The translations under genes and the position numbers were made by a program. 64,000 nt of DNA. Source: Tolypeutes matacus. Its lineage: Eukaryota; Chordata; Mammalia; Cingulata; Chlamyphoridae. Within the stretch, counting starts at the first letter, position 1; each line of letters starts with the position of its first letter. Location of the stretch: NCBI GenBank assembly GCA_026826555.1, contig JAKSZT010000116.1, positions 3,040,083 to 3,104,082 on the forward strand, written 5' to 3'. Positions 48,801 to 59,258 of the stretch are shown here, piece after piece. The notes beneath the pieces are model-generated. The model saw only the letters and a list, made by a program, of their open reading frames with translations, did not search any database and was not told the origin of the DNA.

Positions 48801-49870
48801 CACTGCTCTTGATTTTTGTGTCAACTTGGATTGTTAGGATGGTCCTGCTGGTTGCTCAAAACTGGGCAATGTACACAGTAATTGGTTGTAGAGTTGCTTC
48901 CTAGGGCCTTTGGCTGGGTGCCTATAGAGGCCAGAAAAAACCTACTTATTTTTAATTTTCTTGTGTGCATTTCCTTGGTCTGCCAGGAGATAGCGCTGTT
49001 TGGTAGCTCTCAGTTCAATGACTGGTGGGGTGTATTTGTTGCAACATAGATCAGATCAATGTGATAGAGCTTCCTGCCTGGAGGCTAGGAGCCTTGTAAT
49101 TCAAACTTTCTCTGAGACAGTTCTACAGTCTTCTCTGGTAGCCCCCTCCCTTTTCTTGGCTAAGAAATATTTCCATTCCCCTCTGAGTACTCAACAATCA
49201 GTCCCTGCTAGTAGAGGAGGTGAGGGTTGTATATCTTCAATCCCTTGCCAAGCTCCAAGACAAACAGTGGTGCAGCCCCACCCAGCCTGGAAGGGCTCTT
49301 GGGATACAGCAAACAAAATTTTTAAGTCAAAAGCTGGGTCAGCCTTAGGCTGTGTCTGTCTCTCTCCCCTTTCTTGGCTTGTCCTCAACAATTAGTCCTG
49401 GCTAGAACAGAGGGAGATTGAAAGGGTCAGATTTCTCCAGTCCTTAGCTGGCTCCCAGCGCAAACCACTGTGTGGCCTCACCTGGCCTGGAAGGGCTACT
49501 GGGACACAGCACACCAAATTTGTCCATCAGAAGCTGAGTCAGCCTTAGGCTGTGTCCCTCTCTCTACCCTTTCCTGGGGTGGTAGAACCCTAGAGCCCTG
49601 TTTGTCTGTAGTCACAGGCCCAGAGGCCTGAGAATTCTAAAGTGGCTTTAGTGTGGGGGATGGTGCTAGCAGCAGCAGCCACTGGTTTCAACTCAGGGTT
49701 TTGCATCATGATTTTCCTCCTTTGTCCCTCTCTCTTCTGGGTGGTGTCCAGCCTTTTCCTGCTGTCCTAAACCCTAGAAGATGTTTTTGGGGGCTATTTC
49801 AGCCTATTCTTTAGCTATTTTTCTGGAGGAGAAGAGATTCCCCAGTCTTACTAGTCTGCCATCTTCCCAG
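48801..49870 (-). promoter_or_regulatory. L1 5'UTR/promoter region of element 3
   Basis: This GC-richer reversed 5'UTR is about 1.07 kb long and includes two adjacent 194-bp monomers (49,192-49,385 and 49,386-49,579), plus part of another before 49,192. Both monomers contain gtcagccttaggctgtgtc and cctggaagggct. L1 promoters of some mammals are built from such monomers. Confidence 0.7.
49192..49579 (-). repeat. Two tandem 194-bp 5'UTR monomers
   Basis: caacaatcagtccctgctag at 49,192 and caacaattagtcctggctag at 49,386 start corresponding units. The same block order follows in both. Confidence 0.8.
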
Positions 49871-51997
49871 ATGTCCCAATTGTTATTCCTGAATTGACAT
49901 AATGATTGTATTTCCACATTACTTTCTGTAGGGCAGTTGCTGGGGAATAGCTCCCAGTGTTCCCCCTTCTTTGGCCAGATAGTGATTTTCATGCTGCTTA
50001 TGGACTGGGTGTGGTGGGCTGAGAAAGAGATTTTCATTTTATGCCCTTGAGGCAAAATCCTGGAAAAATCATTCACAATTAATAGAGCTACTGACAACTT
50101 AGTGACAGACAAAAGTAGGAATATTATTAATAATTTATTTACAGTTCAAAGTTTTGATTCCCTTCTTCATAAGTTGCCTAGTGGACCCATGTGAATTAAA
50201 GTCAGGTTTCAAGAAAATCTTGTCATTTTATGTTTACTTAAAATACCCAACCGACAGATATGAAGGCATGTGAAAGTTGCAGTAAGTGATGTGACTACTT
50301 AGCTTACCTTATAATGTTGGGCAGTATTTGGAAACTCTGTAGGCTTGGTAAATTTTGGTAATATGCACAGATGCTAGACCTCCTTTGTACAGTATCTAAT
50401 ATTCCCATTTCACAGTTTTAAGTGCAAGTTCATTGTATCAACACTGAGGTTACTTGATGGGGCACATATTAGGCTCTTCCACATGAGATTGGGAACATAT
50501 GTCTCTATACCTGGGGTTCTCCACCTGAGTTGTGTCTTTAGTAAACTTGTTATATATGGCTGTGATGAGGACTGAATGATTTACTATTTCTTGACATAGT
50601 TGACAGTAGCTATTGTCCTGTGTAAATAAGAACTATGTCTAGGAGAAATACACAGAAGTGCACACACACACAAACATGCATGATCACACTACATAGACTT
50701 ACCCATTGACAACCCACAACTCCAATTTATGCTAAGCCAGACCACCCAAAGGGAACCCAGCTGATTCCAGGAACTGTAGAAACATGATCAAAGATCTTTT
50801 TCTAAAAATCAGTTTTTCTCACCACACTCTCAATCCTGGTATACACATGGAATGCAGAATCACTGGGCTCTCCACACTAATGACATCTGAGGAAGCCCCA
50901 TCATAGTCATCTAGATTTCTTTCCTGAGCCAGAGAGATACCAGAATACACAACTTTTCTTCTTGTACTTAAGGCCACCTGCAATGAAGGAAAGCAAACAC
51001 TGTGAAGTTCATGTCATACTGAGTGCTGTCTGCACAGGTTTTTTGCTTTCTTGGTGTCTCTAAAAAACTAGATGGGATACAGTGATCATGTCAAGAACAC
51101 AAAAGCAAGATTAGAAGAAACCTGTAGAAAAGGCTTTGAGGATTTTTCTTCCAAGTCCATTTTGGTTGACAATTAAAAATTCTTATTCCAAAGAGGCAAA
51201 ATGGCCATTAATGCACAGGCCTTTTACCATATACTTTCCAATCTGATCCTCCCTACATTGAATGTCCTTGGGACAAGGTATCAGGTAGTAAGAGATTCCA
51301 CTCACACACACACAGACAGACAGACAGACAGACACACACACACATTACACATACACCCAAGAAGATAGTACCTAAATTCCATGATCTGCATGAACTTTTC
51401 AAATCTGAACTTGACTGAAAAGACAAAATTAAGAAAGCAACATATCTATTTCAAGCAAAGAAAGAGAACTTTACCTTGGCATTGGATGGGTTTTCCTCTA
51501 CTGCCCTGCCATTAGGAAACACCTCCAATGGGTCACTTGGGGAGCTGAGGCGACACAAAATAGCTGTCAGTACATTGGTGGCTGTGCTCATGAGTTACTG
51601 AGGGAAATTTACTTAATTGCACAAAGGGCCTCTGTTTATCAATGTTGTTTAACAAGTATGACTTGAACACTGCTGACACATCCATATCATGAATTTTATT
51701 CTTCTTCTCTGTATACATTACTTAATTTTCTGTGTGGATAACCAACTAAGTACTTGGTTATTTATCTACAGATCACCATCAGTTCATTTACCTTTTTCTG
51801 TCTCCCTCTGTGTGTTGAAAGACAGATTCCTCACTGAGTAATTGATGAAAAATTACTATATTTTCTCCATGCTACTTCTATGGAGGAATTGAGTTCACTG
51901 AAGCAGAAATAGTTGTCTCTGTAAAATAGGAATTTTGGGTAACCACCAAGAATAAACATATGTGTTTTGTGCCAAAAACTGACACTTGGAAAAGCAA
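49871..51997. other. Unrecognised sequence between L1 elements
   Basis: The only sizeable non-L1 stretch after 35 kb. The 102-codon minus frame at 49,804-50,112 straddles the L1 edge and has no known domain. A CA/CAGA microsatellite lies at 51,302-51,346. Confidence 0.45.
51302..51346. repeat. (CA)n-(CAGA)n compound microsatellite
   Basis: A CA run, about five gaca units, then CA again. Confidence 0.9.
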
Positions 51998-53475
51998 ATT
52001 TTTTTTTCCTTTTTTAAAACTTTATTTTGTATATTTAATAATTTAGAAATATATACAACAATTTAGAAATAAAAAGAAAATATAGTTGAATAAAACATTC
52101 ATTCTCAAGTAAATGTACTAGATACATATAAAAATGCTTAAATCATACAACATGTTACACAGTAAATTTGGTTCATATTAATTCAATCATACAGTTATTG
52201 TCCTTTTGTCCTTTTGTGTCTGGCTTGGTTGGCTCAACATACAGTCCCCAGATTCATCCATGTTGTCATATGCTATACATCTTCATTTCTTCTTACAGCT
52301 GCATAATATCCCATCATGTGAATACGCCAGTTTATTTATCCATTCATCAGTTGATGGACACCTGTGTTGTTTCCACCTTTTGGCAATTGTGAATAACACT
52401 GCTATGAACATTGGCATGCAGATGTTTATTCGTGTCACTGCTATCAGTTTTTCTGAGTATATACCCAGTAGTGGTATTGCAGGGTCACATGGCAAGTCTA
52501 CATTGAAACTCTTTAGGAACTGCTAAACAATCCTCCTCAGTGGCTGTACCATTCTGCATTCCCACCAATAGTAAATTAGTGTTCCTATCTCTCCAAATCC
52601 TCTCCAACACTTGTAATTCTCTGTCTTTTTAATAGTGACCATTCTGATAGGTATGAAATGAGATCTGGTAGTTTTGATTTGTATTTCACTAATCCTTAGT
52701 AATGTTGAGCATTTAATCATGTTTTTTTTTCTTCTTTGCTATTTGTATTTCTTCTTTGTATAAATGTCTATTCAAGTGTTTTGCCCATTTTTTACTCAGG
52801 TCATTTGTCTTTTTACTGTTGAGTTGTAACATCTCTTTATATATCATGGATATTAAACCCTTATTGGACATGTGATTTCCAAGTATTTTTTCCCATTGAG
52901 TTGGCTGCCTTTTGACCATATTGACAGAGTTCTGTGAGGTGCAAAAGTGTTCAGTTTTGAGGAGGTCCCATTTATCTATTTCTTTTGTTGCATGTGCTTT
53001 GGGTGTAAGGTCCAAGAAATCACCAGTTATCACAAGGTCTTGAAGATGTTTCCATACATTTTCTTGTAGTAGTTTTATGGTCCCAGCTTTTATATTTAGG
53101 TCTTTGATCCATTTTTAGTTGATTCTTGTATAGGGATTGAGATAGGGATCCTTTTTCATTCTTTTTATTATAGATATCCAGTTCTCCCAGGACCATTTCT
53201 TGAAGAGATTGTTTTTTCACATTAACATGGACTTGTTAGGCTTGTCAAAAACCAGTTGACTGTAGAGGCAAGAGTTTATTTCTGGGTTTGCAATTCTGTT
53301 CCAGTGATCAATGTATCTGTCTTAATGCCAGTACCATGCTGTTTGGCCTACTGTAGCTTTGTAATGTTTCAAGAGTAGGCAATGAAATTCCTCCCATGTC
53401 ACTCTTCTTTTTTAGAATGCTTTTGACAGTTTGGGTACACTTTCCCTTATAAATGAATTTGGTAATTGCCTTTTC
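51998..53475 (-). mobile_element. L1 element 4 (lineage A), 3' part
   Basis: A minus-strand L1 with a T-rich tail at 51,998-52,016 and a 3'UTR of about 175 bp to 52,172. ORF2 C-terminal DNA extends to 53,475, where element 5 has inserted. The missing upstream part may lie beyond the window if element 5 split it. Confidence 0.85.
52173..53475 (-). pseudogene. L1 ORF2 C-terminal relic of element 4
   Basis: C-terminal ORF2 pieces are open at 52,283-52,495 (MPCDPAIPLLGIYSEKL, then MFIAVLFTIAKRW) and at 52,713-53,033 ([12 protein letters not shown] text as [13 protein letters not shown], then EKILGNHMSNKGLIS). The stop is TGA at 52,173-52,175, in the same context as element 3. The relic ends abruptly at the element 5 poly-T. 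The frames are shifted relative to each other. Confidence 0.8.
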
Positions 53476-55062
53476 TTTTTTTTTTTTTTGAAATTAGTAT
53501 GTTTTTTTATTTTTTTAAAGATAAATTGCATAAATGTTACACAAAAAATATAGGGAATCCCATATGCCCCACTCTCTACACCTCTGACACTCTCCCACAT
53601 AAACATCCTTTATTAGTGAGGCACATTCATTGCAACTGATAATTGCATCCTGGGGCATTGCCAATGAGCATGGACCATAGTTCACATTGTAGTTTCCACT
53701 CTCTCCCACCCAATTCTGCAGTTTATGGAAAGATATAAAATGACATATATCTGCCATTGCAATGTCTTTCAGGACTATTCCCCAGTCTTGAAAACTGTCA
53801 CATATTACACCTCTTTTTCCCTTTTCCTGCCCCCATAGCCTACAGTAGGCACTGCCTCCACATCATTATAGTAATTCTTCCATTGCTTGAATCACAATAA
53901 ATATATAGTGGAATACTAATAAGTTCACTCTAGTCCATAGTTCATTCCTCAATCCTGAGGATTCTGGGGTGGTGATGTCCACTCCACCTCTCATTGAGAG
54001 AGGGCTTCAGCTGTATGGGTACAGCTGAAGGATGAGATTCTCTTGCTTGCAGTTTCTTGGTATGGTGGTTGTTCTCAGTCAGTCCAATGAACTGGAAAGT
54101 AGGTATTGCATTTCTGCTGAGGCTCAGGGCCCAGCTCACACATGGACAGCCCACAGATTCCAGGCTCTTGGATGTATACCTACAAACTTCAGCACCAAAT
54201 ATAGGTTTAAATAGAAGGGACTGATGAGCCATGTGTAGGGAAGCCATAACTGAGTCCAACTCTCACTCTCAGGGGCACAAACTACAAAGTAGGGTCCACT
54301 GGCAAGACACCAAACTCTGAAGCTATCTGCCCTGACCATAGGACTTGGGTTTCCCCAGAGCCCTCAGAGGCCTCACTATTTGGGGTAGTATCCACTTTGG
54401 CAGTCTCTGAAATCCTGCTCAAATATACATGTGTTACCTCTGGGATGACCTCCTGATTAATTTTGAAGTCTCTTAGCCATATAAACTCATTTGTCTTTAC
54501 CTTTCCCTCCTTTTAGTCAAGAACTTTTTTCCAGTTGCATTGCTAGTCAGTGCTTGGTATTAATCCCTTGGTGTCAAGGAGGGTCATCCCTGGGAGTCAT
54601 GTCCCACACTGGGGACATTGTGTTGCATTTATATGCTGAGTTTGGCTTAGAAAGAGACCACACTTGAGAAACAAAGAGACCCTCAGGAGGCAACTCTTAG
54701 GAACCCCACAAAAGTGGGCCAAGTTTCAATTTCAAGAGCAAAGGCTCACATAGTTGTCAATATCAAGGACCCATCAGTAAACCATCCTCCTTTGCAAGTC
54801 ATTGCCCCTGCACTAGGGGGACTGTTGCTGTTCCATTAGAGAATGTGACAGAGCTCTCCAGGATGGGAATTCAATATTCTCTTGGTTATTGTGTGAATCT
54901 CCACCTACTGTGACAATGCCCCATGAACATTTGAACACATTTATATACCTTATATGTATGTCCCAGTGAACTTCCTCCCATATATCCTCCATCACTGACA
55001 CACCACACCCATGACCCTCCCCTGCTCTGGTTGTAACTCTTCTGTGATCCAAAGTTGCTTCA

Positions 55063-55086
55063 AAAATGAAGCCAGTAGAACAACCA
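55063..55086. repeat. Target site duplication of element C, left
   Basis: A 24-base block starting aaaatgaagcca, matched at 58,015-58,038 (18 of 24 identical). The uninterrupted locus is seen in the paralogous text at 39,025-39,050. Confidence 0.75.
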
Positions 55087-55199
55087 GCAAGATGGTGGTA
55101 GAATAAAGAGCTCCTAGAATCAGCTTCGGCTGTGGGGCAGTTGGTGATCACCCAGAGCTATGTAGAGCACTTGCCTGGGGGCTTTGGGAGATCAGAAGT

Positions 55200-56060
55200 G
55201 CATCCTGCAACATCATTGAAAGAATGGAAGGATGAGACTGCCCATTTTCGGAGAAGATTCTTAACTAGTGCACTCCATGTCACAGAGGCCAGTTTCCATC
55301 CTCCACTGGAGGCACAAGCTGCCTCAGGAGCTGTTCCACAGCTGGAATTGGAAGCTCCACATCCAAAAAATGGGGGAGGAAGAGACAGTTGGACACCAAC
55401 TTCAGCTACTGATTAGTAAATTCAGCAGGCTAAAGTAAAGTATAAACTTAAAAATAGCTAAAGTTTGAACCTATCCAAGTCAGAAAGAGGCCAGCAGCTG
55501 CCATCTTAACTCCACGCCTGACTCAAGGGGAAGTAGGGCTGGCTGAAGATCACAGTGCTTGTAGGGACTGGATTCTTTCCATATAGATCAGATTGCTGCT
55601 CTAGCCTAAGCCCCAGGCCTACCTTGGGCAGAGAGGAAGCTTGGGGGAACTGTGCCAGTCTCTCTGGGAAACTACAGGCCATGCTGTGGAGGCCAGTGAT
55701 CATGCTACTTTGGCAGCACAATCCACCCCAGGAGCTTTTCTGGGGCAGGAATTGGAAGCTCCATTTCCCCAAAACAGGGGAGGAAGAGGCGGTTGGCCAC
55801 CAATCTCAGCTACTGATTAGTAAATTCAGCTGGCTAAAGTATAACCCTAAGAACAGCTAAAGTTTGAGCCTGTCCAAGTCAGAAGGAGGTCAGTAGCTGC
55901 CATTTTGACTCCACCCCCAGCATGAAGGGAAACCGGGCTGACTGAAAATCCTAGTAATGGTAGAGACCAGTTTTTTTCACCAAGATGGGTCTGCAGCCCT
56001 AGCCTAGGCTTCAGCCTCACCTCTAGCAGGGAGAAATCTGAGAAAGGCCTGGAAGAAAGT
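55200..56060 (+). promoter_or_regulatory. Tandem 400-bp 5'UTR monomers of element C
   Basis: caggagctgttccacagc at 55,325 and caggagcttttctggggc at 55,729 begin matching blocks; aaagtttgaacc at 55,460 and aaagtttgagcc at 55,859 continue them at the same spacing of about 400 bp. They differ entirely from the lineage-A monomers of element 3. Confidence 0.75.
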
Positions 56061-56096
56061 CTAGAAATGAAGATTATATCAATAAAAGTAACTAAA

Positions 56097-56187
56097 GGGG
56101 GACGGATGTGGCTCAAATGGTTGGGTGTCCATCTCCCGTATGGAGGGACCCGGGTTCGATCCCCAGGACCTCCCGTTAAAAAAAAAA
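56097..56187 (+). mobile_element. DAS-type SINE, head only, with target duplication
   Basis: The head has A-box-like tggctcaaatgg and a perfect B-box ggttcgatccc, then an A tail. It is flanked by aaaagtaactaaa at 56,084-56,096 and 56,188-56,200. It is a retroposed SINE inside element C and not a tRNA gene. The undamaged duplication suggests it is younger than its host. Confidence 0.9.
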
Positions 56188-56289
56188 AAAAGTAACTAAA
56201 AATATCAACAGAGTGGTGACAATAAAATTGACAGATAAAACCTAAATATTCAGGAATGAACTATAACCAATGATGTAAAGCTCTTGTAT

Positions 56290-56920
56290 TCAGAAAACTA
56301 CAACTCATTGTTAAAAGAAATTTTAAAAAGACTGAAATAATTGGAAGAACATTCCATGCTCATGGAATGGAAGGCTAAGTATCATTAAGATGTCAATTCT
56401 ACTCAAATTGATGTACAGATTCAATGCCATCCCAATAAAAATTTCACCAGCATTTAAAAAAAATAAATGGAAAACATGATTATCAAATATATTTGGAAGA
56501 GTAAGGGGTCCTGAATAGACAGAAACATCTTAAAAAGTAAAAGCAAAGTTGGAGGACTCTCATTTCTGGACTTTAAATCATATTACAGTGGTAAAAACAG
56601 CATGGTACTGGCATAAAGATAGACACACAGACCAATGGAACCAACTTGATGTTTAAAAAACAGACCCTCACATCTATGGTCAAGTGATTTTTGACTAGCC
56701 TATCCAAACTACCCAGCTTAGGCAAAACAGGCCATTCAACAGATGGTGCTGGGAAAACTGGATATCCATAGAAAAAGAAGTAAAGAGGACTCCTATCTTT
56801 CACCTTATACAAAAAGTAACTCTAAATGAATAAAAAACCTAAATATAAAAGCAAGAGCCATGAAGGTTCTAGAAGAAAATGTAGGAAAATACCTTCAAGA
56901 TCTGTGGGTAGGTGGTGGAT
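56290..56920 (+). pseudogene. L1 ORF2 C-terminal relic of element C
   Basis: The DNA follows the L1 ORF2 text after the reverse transcriptase: acattccatgctcatggaat, then gttggaggactctcatttc, then tggtactggcataaagatag, then atggtgctgggaaaactgg. It carries frameshifts, and no frame above 60 codons survives on the plus strand. It begins abruptly after the 5'UTR, with the preceding 4 kb or so of L1 coding sequence missing. Confidence 0.75.
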
Positions 56921-57329
56921 TCTTAAAGGAGGTAAGAGGATGACTGAAATGGACCACTGATATTTAATGTATGTAGAAGTTTTAATTAGCTTTACTGTAA
57001 AAGTGTGGAAATTTACAGAGTTGATAGTAATACATTATGGTGAGTAACAGCTGGTTTATAAATGGGGATGTGGCTGACAGTGGTAGTCTAGGGACATAAA
57101 TGTCAATTGACAGAAGCTAGAGAATAATCTAGGTACTGAATATTACAGTAAACCCTGAGGTAGTTGAGAACTGTGGTTGATAGTACAGATGAAAGAGTGT
57201 CCTTTGTGAGCTTGAGCACATGTATATCCCTATTGCAGGGTGGTGGGAATGTGGAGAAGCATGGTAAAAATACAACTGGGGTGACCTATGGGTTGTGGTT
57301 AACAGTAATAGTGGAATATTTTTGCATCT

Positions 57330-58005
57330 ATGCCAAAGATGTACTGTGTTGATAATGAGGGAGTATGGAAAATGTGTGCCAAATGTATACTGTGTACCTG
57401 GTAATAATTGGATGATATTATCTCATAATCTGGAACAAATGTTCCACCACTGTGTGGTGGGTTCATAGAGGGGTGTTGTATGGGACTTCTGCACATGTGC
57501 ATAATTGTTTTGTAAGTTTACATCTTATGTCTTAAAAAAATATATAAAAAATAATAATGGGTGGGTTTTGGGAAAATACATCAAATATTAGATAAGGACT
57601 ATAATAGTAGTAAGATTTTGACAATATTCTTTCATAATTTGTAACAAATGTCTCATGACAATGGAAGGTGTTGGTGGAGGGTTGATATATGGGACCCCTG
57701 TATGATGTTATGAATGCTTTGTAAGTTCACAACTTTTACTATACACTTATTGTTTATATATGTTCATGTATAAATGATATAATAATAATAGGATGGTTTG
57801 GGGGAAAATATTTTGGTTACTAGTAATATTTGAGGATGCTTTTTACTCATTAGTTAAAAATATTTAACAACAATGCAAGGAGTTGGTGGTAGGGCAAGGT
57901 ATAAGAGCCTTGTTTGATGTTATGTATGTTTATTTTGTATGTTCACAACTATTGCTACACATTTATTGTTTATGTATGCTCATGTATGAGTGATACACTT
58001 CAATA
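57330..58005 (+). repeat. Tandem 3'UTR units of element C
   Basis: Three diverged units of about 220 bp share ttcataatttgtaacaaatg, a GGTG-rich stretch, ttgtaagttcacaac and tatgttcatgtat-like blocks. Units 2 and 3 (57,556-57,788 and 57,789-58,005) are closest; unit 1 is more diverged. Confidence 0.7.
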
Positions 58006-58014
58006 AATTTTTAA

Positions 58015-58038
58015 AAAATGAAACCAAGAAAATAGCCA
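58015..58038. repeat. Target site duplication of element C, right
   Basis: Partner of 55,063-55,086; element 5 3'UTR text resumes here. Confidence 0.75.
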
Positions 58039-59258
58039 AATACAGTTAATTGGAAAATGAAATTATAATGATAGGTTTAAATATAAGAAATAAAATACAT
58101 GAAAATTTTAAAAGAACTAAAATAAAATTAAAAGATTGGGATATTAAAAAATAAAAAATATTTTTAAAAAATTTTTTGACATATTGGATTTCTTCACTTA
58201 AATATTTGTTGTCCTGTATGTAGAATGACATTTTCTTCACTTACTCCTCTTTTTAATTTTTTTTTCATTTTGTTTTCAAAGAAGTTTTGAGTCACAGTAA
58301 AGTCACATACAGAATACAGGGGACTCCCATATATCTTTCCCATTTTCCTCCTTCCCATATCAATACCTTTTTATAAGTGGATGATACCTTTGTTACAACT
58401 GATAAACAAATAGTGAAACATAGCTACTAACCATGGTCAGTGGTTTACATTAAGGTTTACATTTTAAATTGTACACTTTTATAAATTTTGATGATATTTA
58501 ACATGGCCTGTGTCCATCATTGTAAGATCATGTAGAACATTTCCATTTCACACTAAATACCCCCTTTTCCACCTATTCTATTCTTCCCTCCCCCTCATCT
58601 TGGGTCCCACAGCGACCTCCCCGGGTTTACTCCTTGGATGACAAGAGTCACAGTTATTGCAACAACACCAAGGTCTTAACACACTAGTTTGTCCTCCCAT
58701 ATTAGAAAATACCCATGCTTTTGAGAGACTCCTGACCCTCTGTTTGTGAACATATTGATCCTCCCCAGGACGGGTTCAACTCCTTCCCCTCATTATGTGT
58801 GTCTCCACCCCCTGATACACCATATTATGACAAAATGATCACTTGCACACTCCCTAGAGGCCTGCTCCAGGTGCAACCTCTCCCAAATGCCCTGCTATCC
58901 AACAACCTAAACCAGTAATCGTTCCTTGCCATATTGCCATAAGAACGTTCCCAACTTTGTACTTTCAACCACATATGCACCAGTACCCAGTGTTCAGCTG
59001 GTTCCTCCCCACCCTTCCCACCAGTTCCATGGATTTTCCAACCCACCCTCCCCAATCTGCCCACCTGTCAAGCCTGCACCACCCAAACCAATAGTATCAC
59101 CACCTCTTGTCATATCCCTTCAATGTCCAACTACACACTTTCATCTTATCATAGGTTACATCCATATGTGTGTTGGCTCACAACCTTCTTCCACTTTTCT
59201 ATTTCTTGTAAACCTATCTCCAGACAGTAGCTCTCTGAGTCTGCTTGATTTGCTTAAT

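Larger units (their letters stand above)
43701..49870 (-). mobile_element. L1 element 3 (lineage A), near full length
   Basis: At about 6.17 kb this is the most complete L1 wholly inside the window, on the minus strand. Parts in order from 3' to 5': a short 3'UTR (to 43,866), ORF2 (43,867-47,668), ORF1 (about 47,720-48,800) and a 5'UTR with tandem monomers. The 5' end is near 49,870, where the minus strand starts with ggaagatggcagactag, a typical L1 beginning. Target duplications are not clear. Confidence 0.85.
55087..58014 (+). mobile_element. L1 element C, short L1 with UTRs but little coding DNA
   Basis: A 2.93-kb plus-strand insertion in the 3'UTR of element 5. It starts gcaagatggtggtag, like an L1 5' end. 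It then has a 5'UTR of two 400-bp monomers (to about 56,060), a SINE insertion (56,097-56,187), a piece of L1 ORF2 C-terminal DNA (about 56,290-56,920) and a 3'UTR with three tandem units ending in an A-rich tail at 58,014. ORF1, endonuclease and most of the reverse transcriptase are absent. The flanking duplications mark both ends. Confidence 0.8.

Noticed and set aside
56097..56187. Possible tRNA gene
   Set aside because: It has A and B boxes, but a poly-A tail and a 13-bp target duplication mark a SINE.
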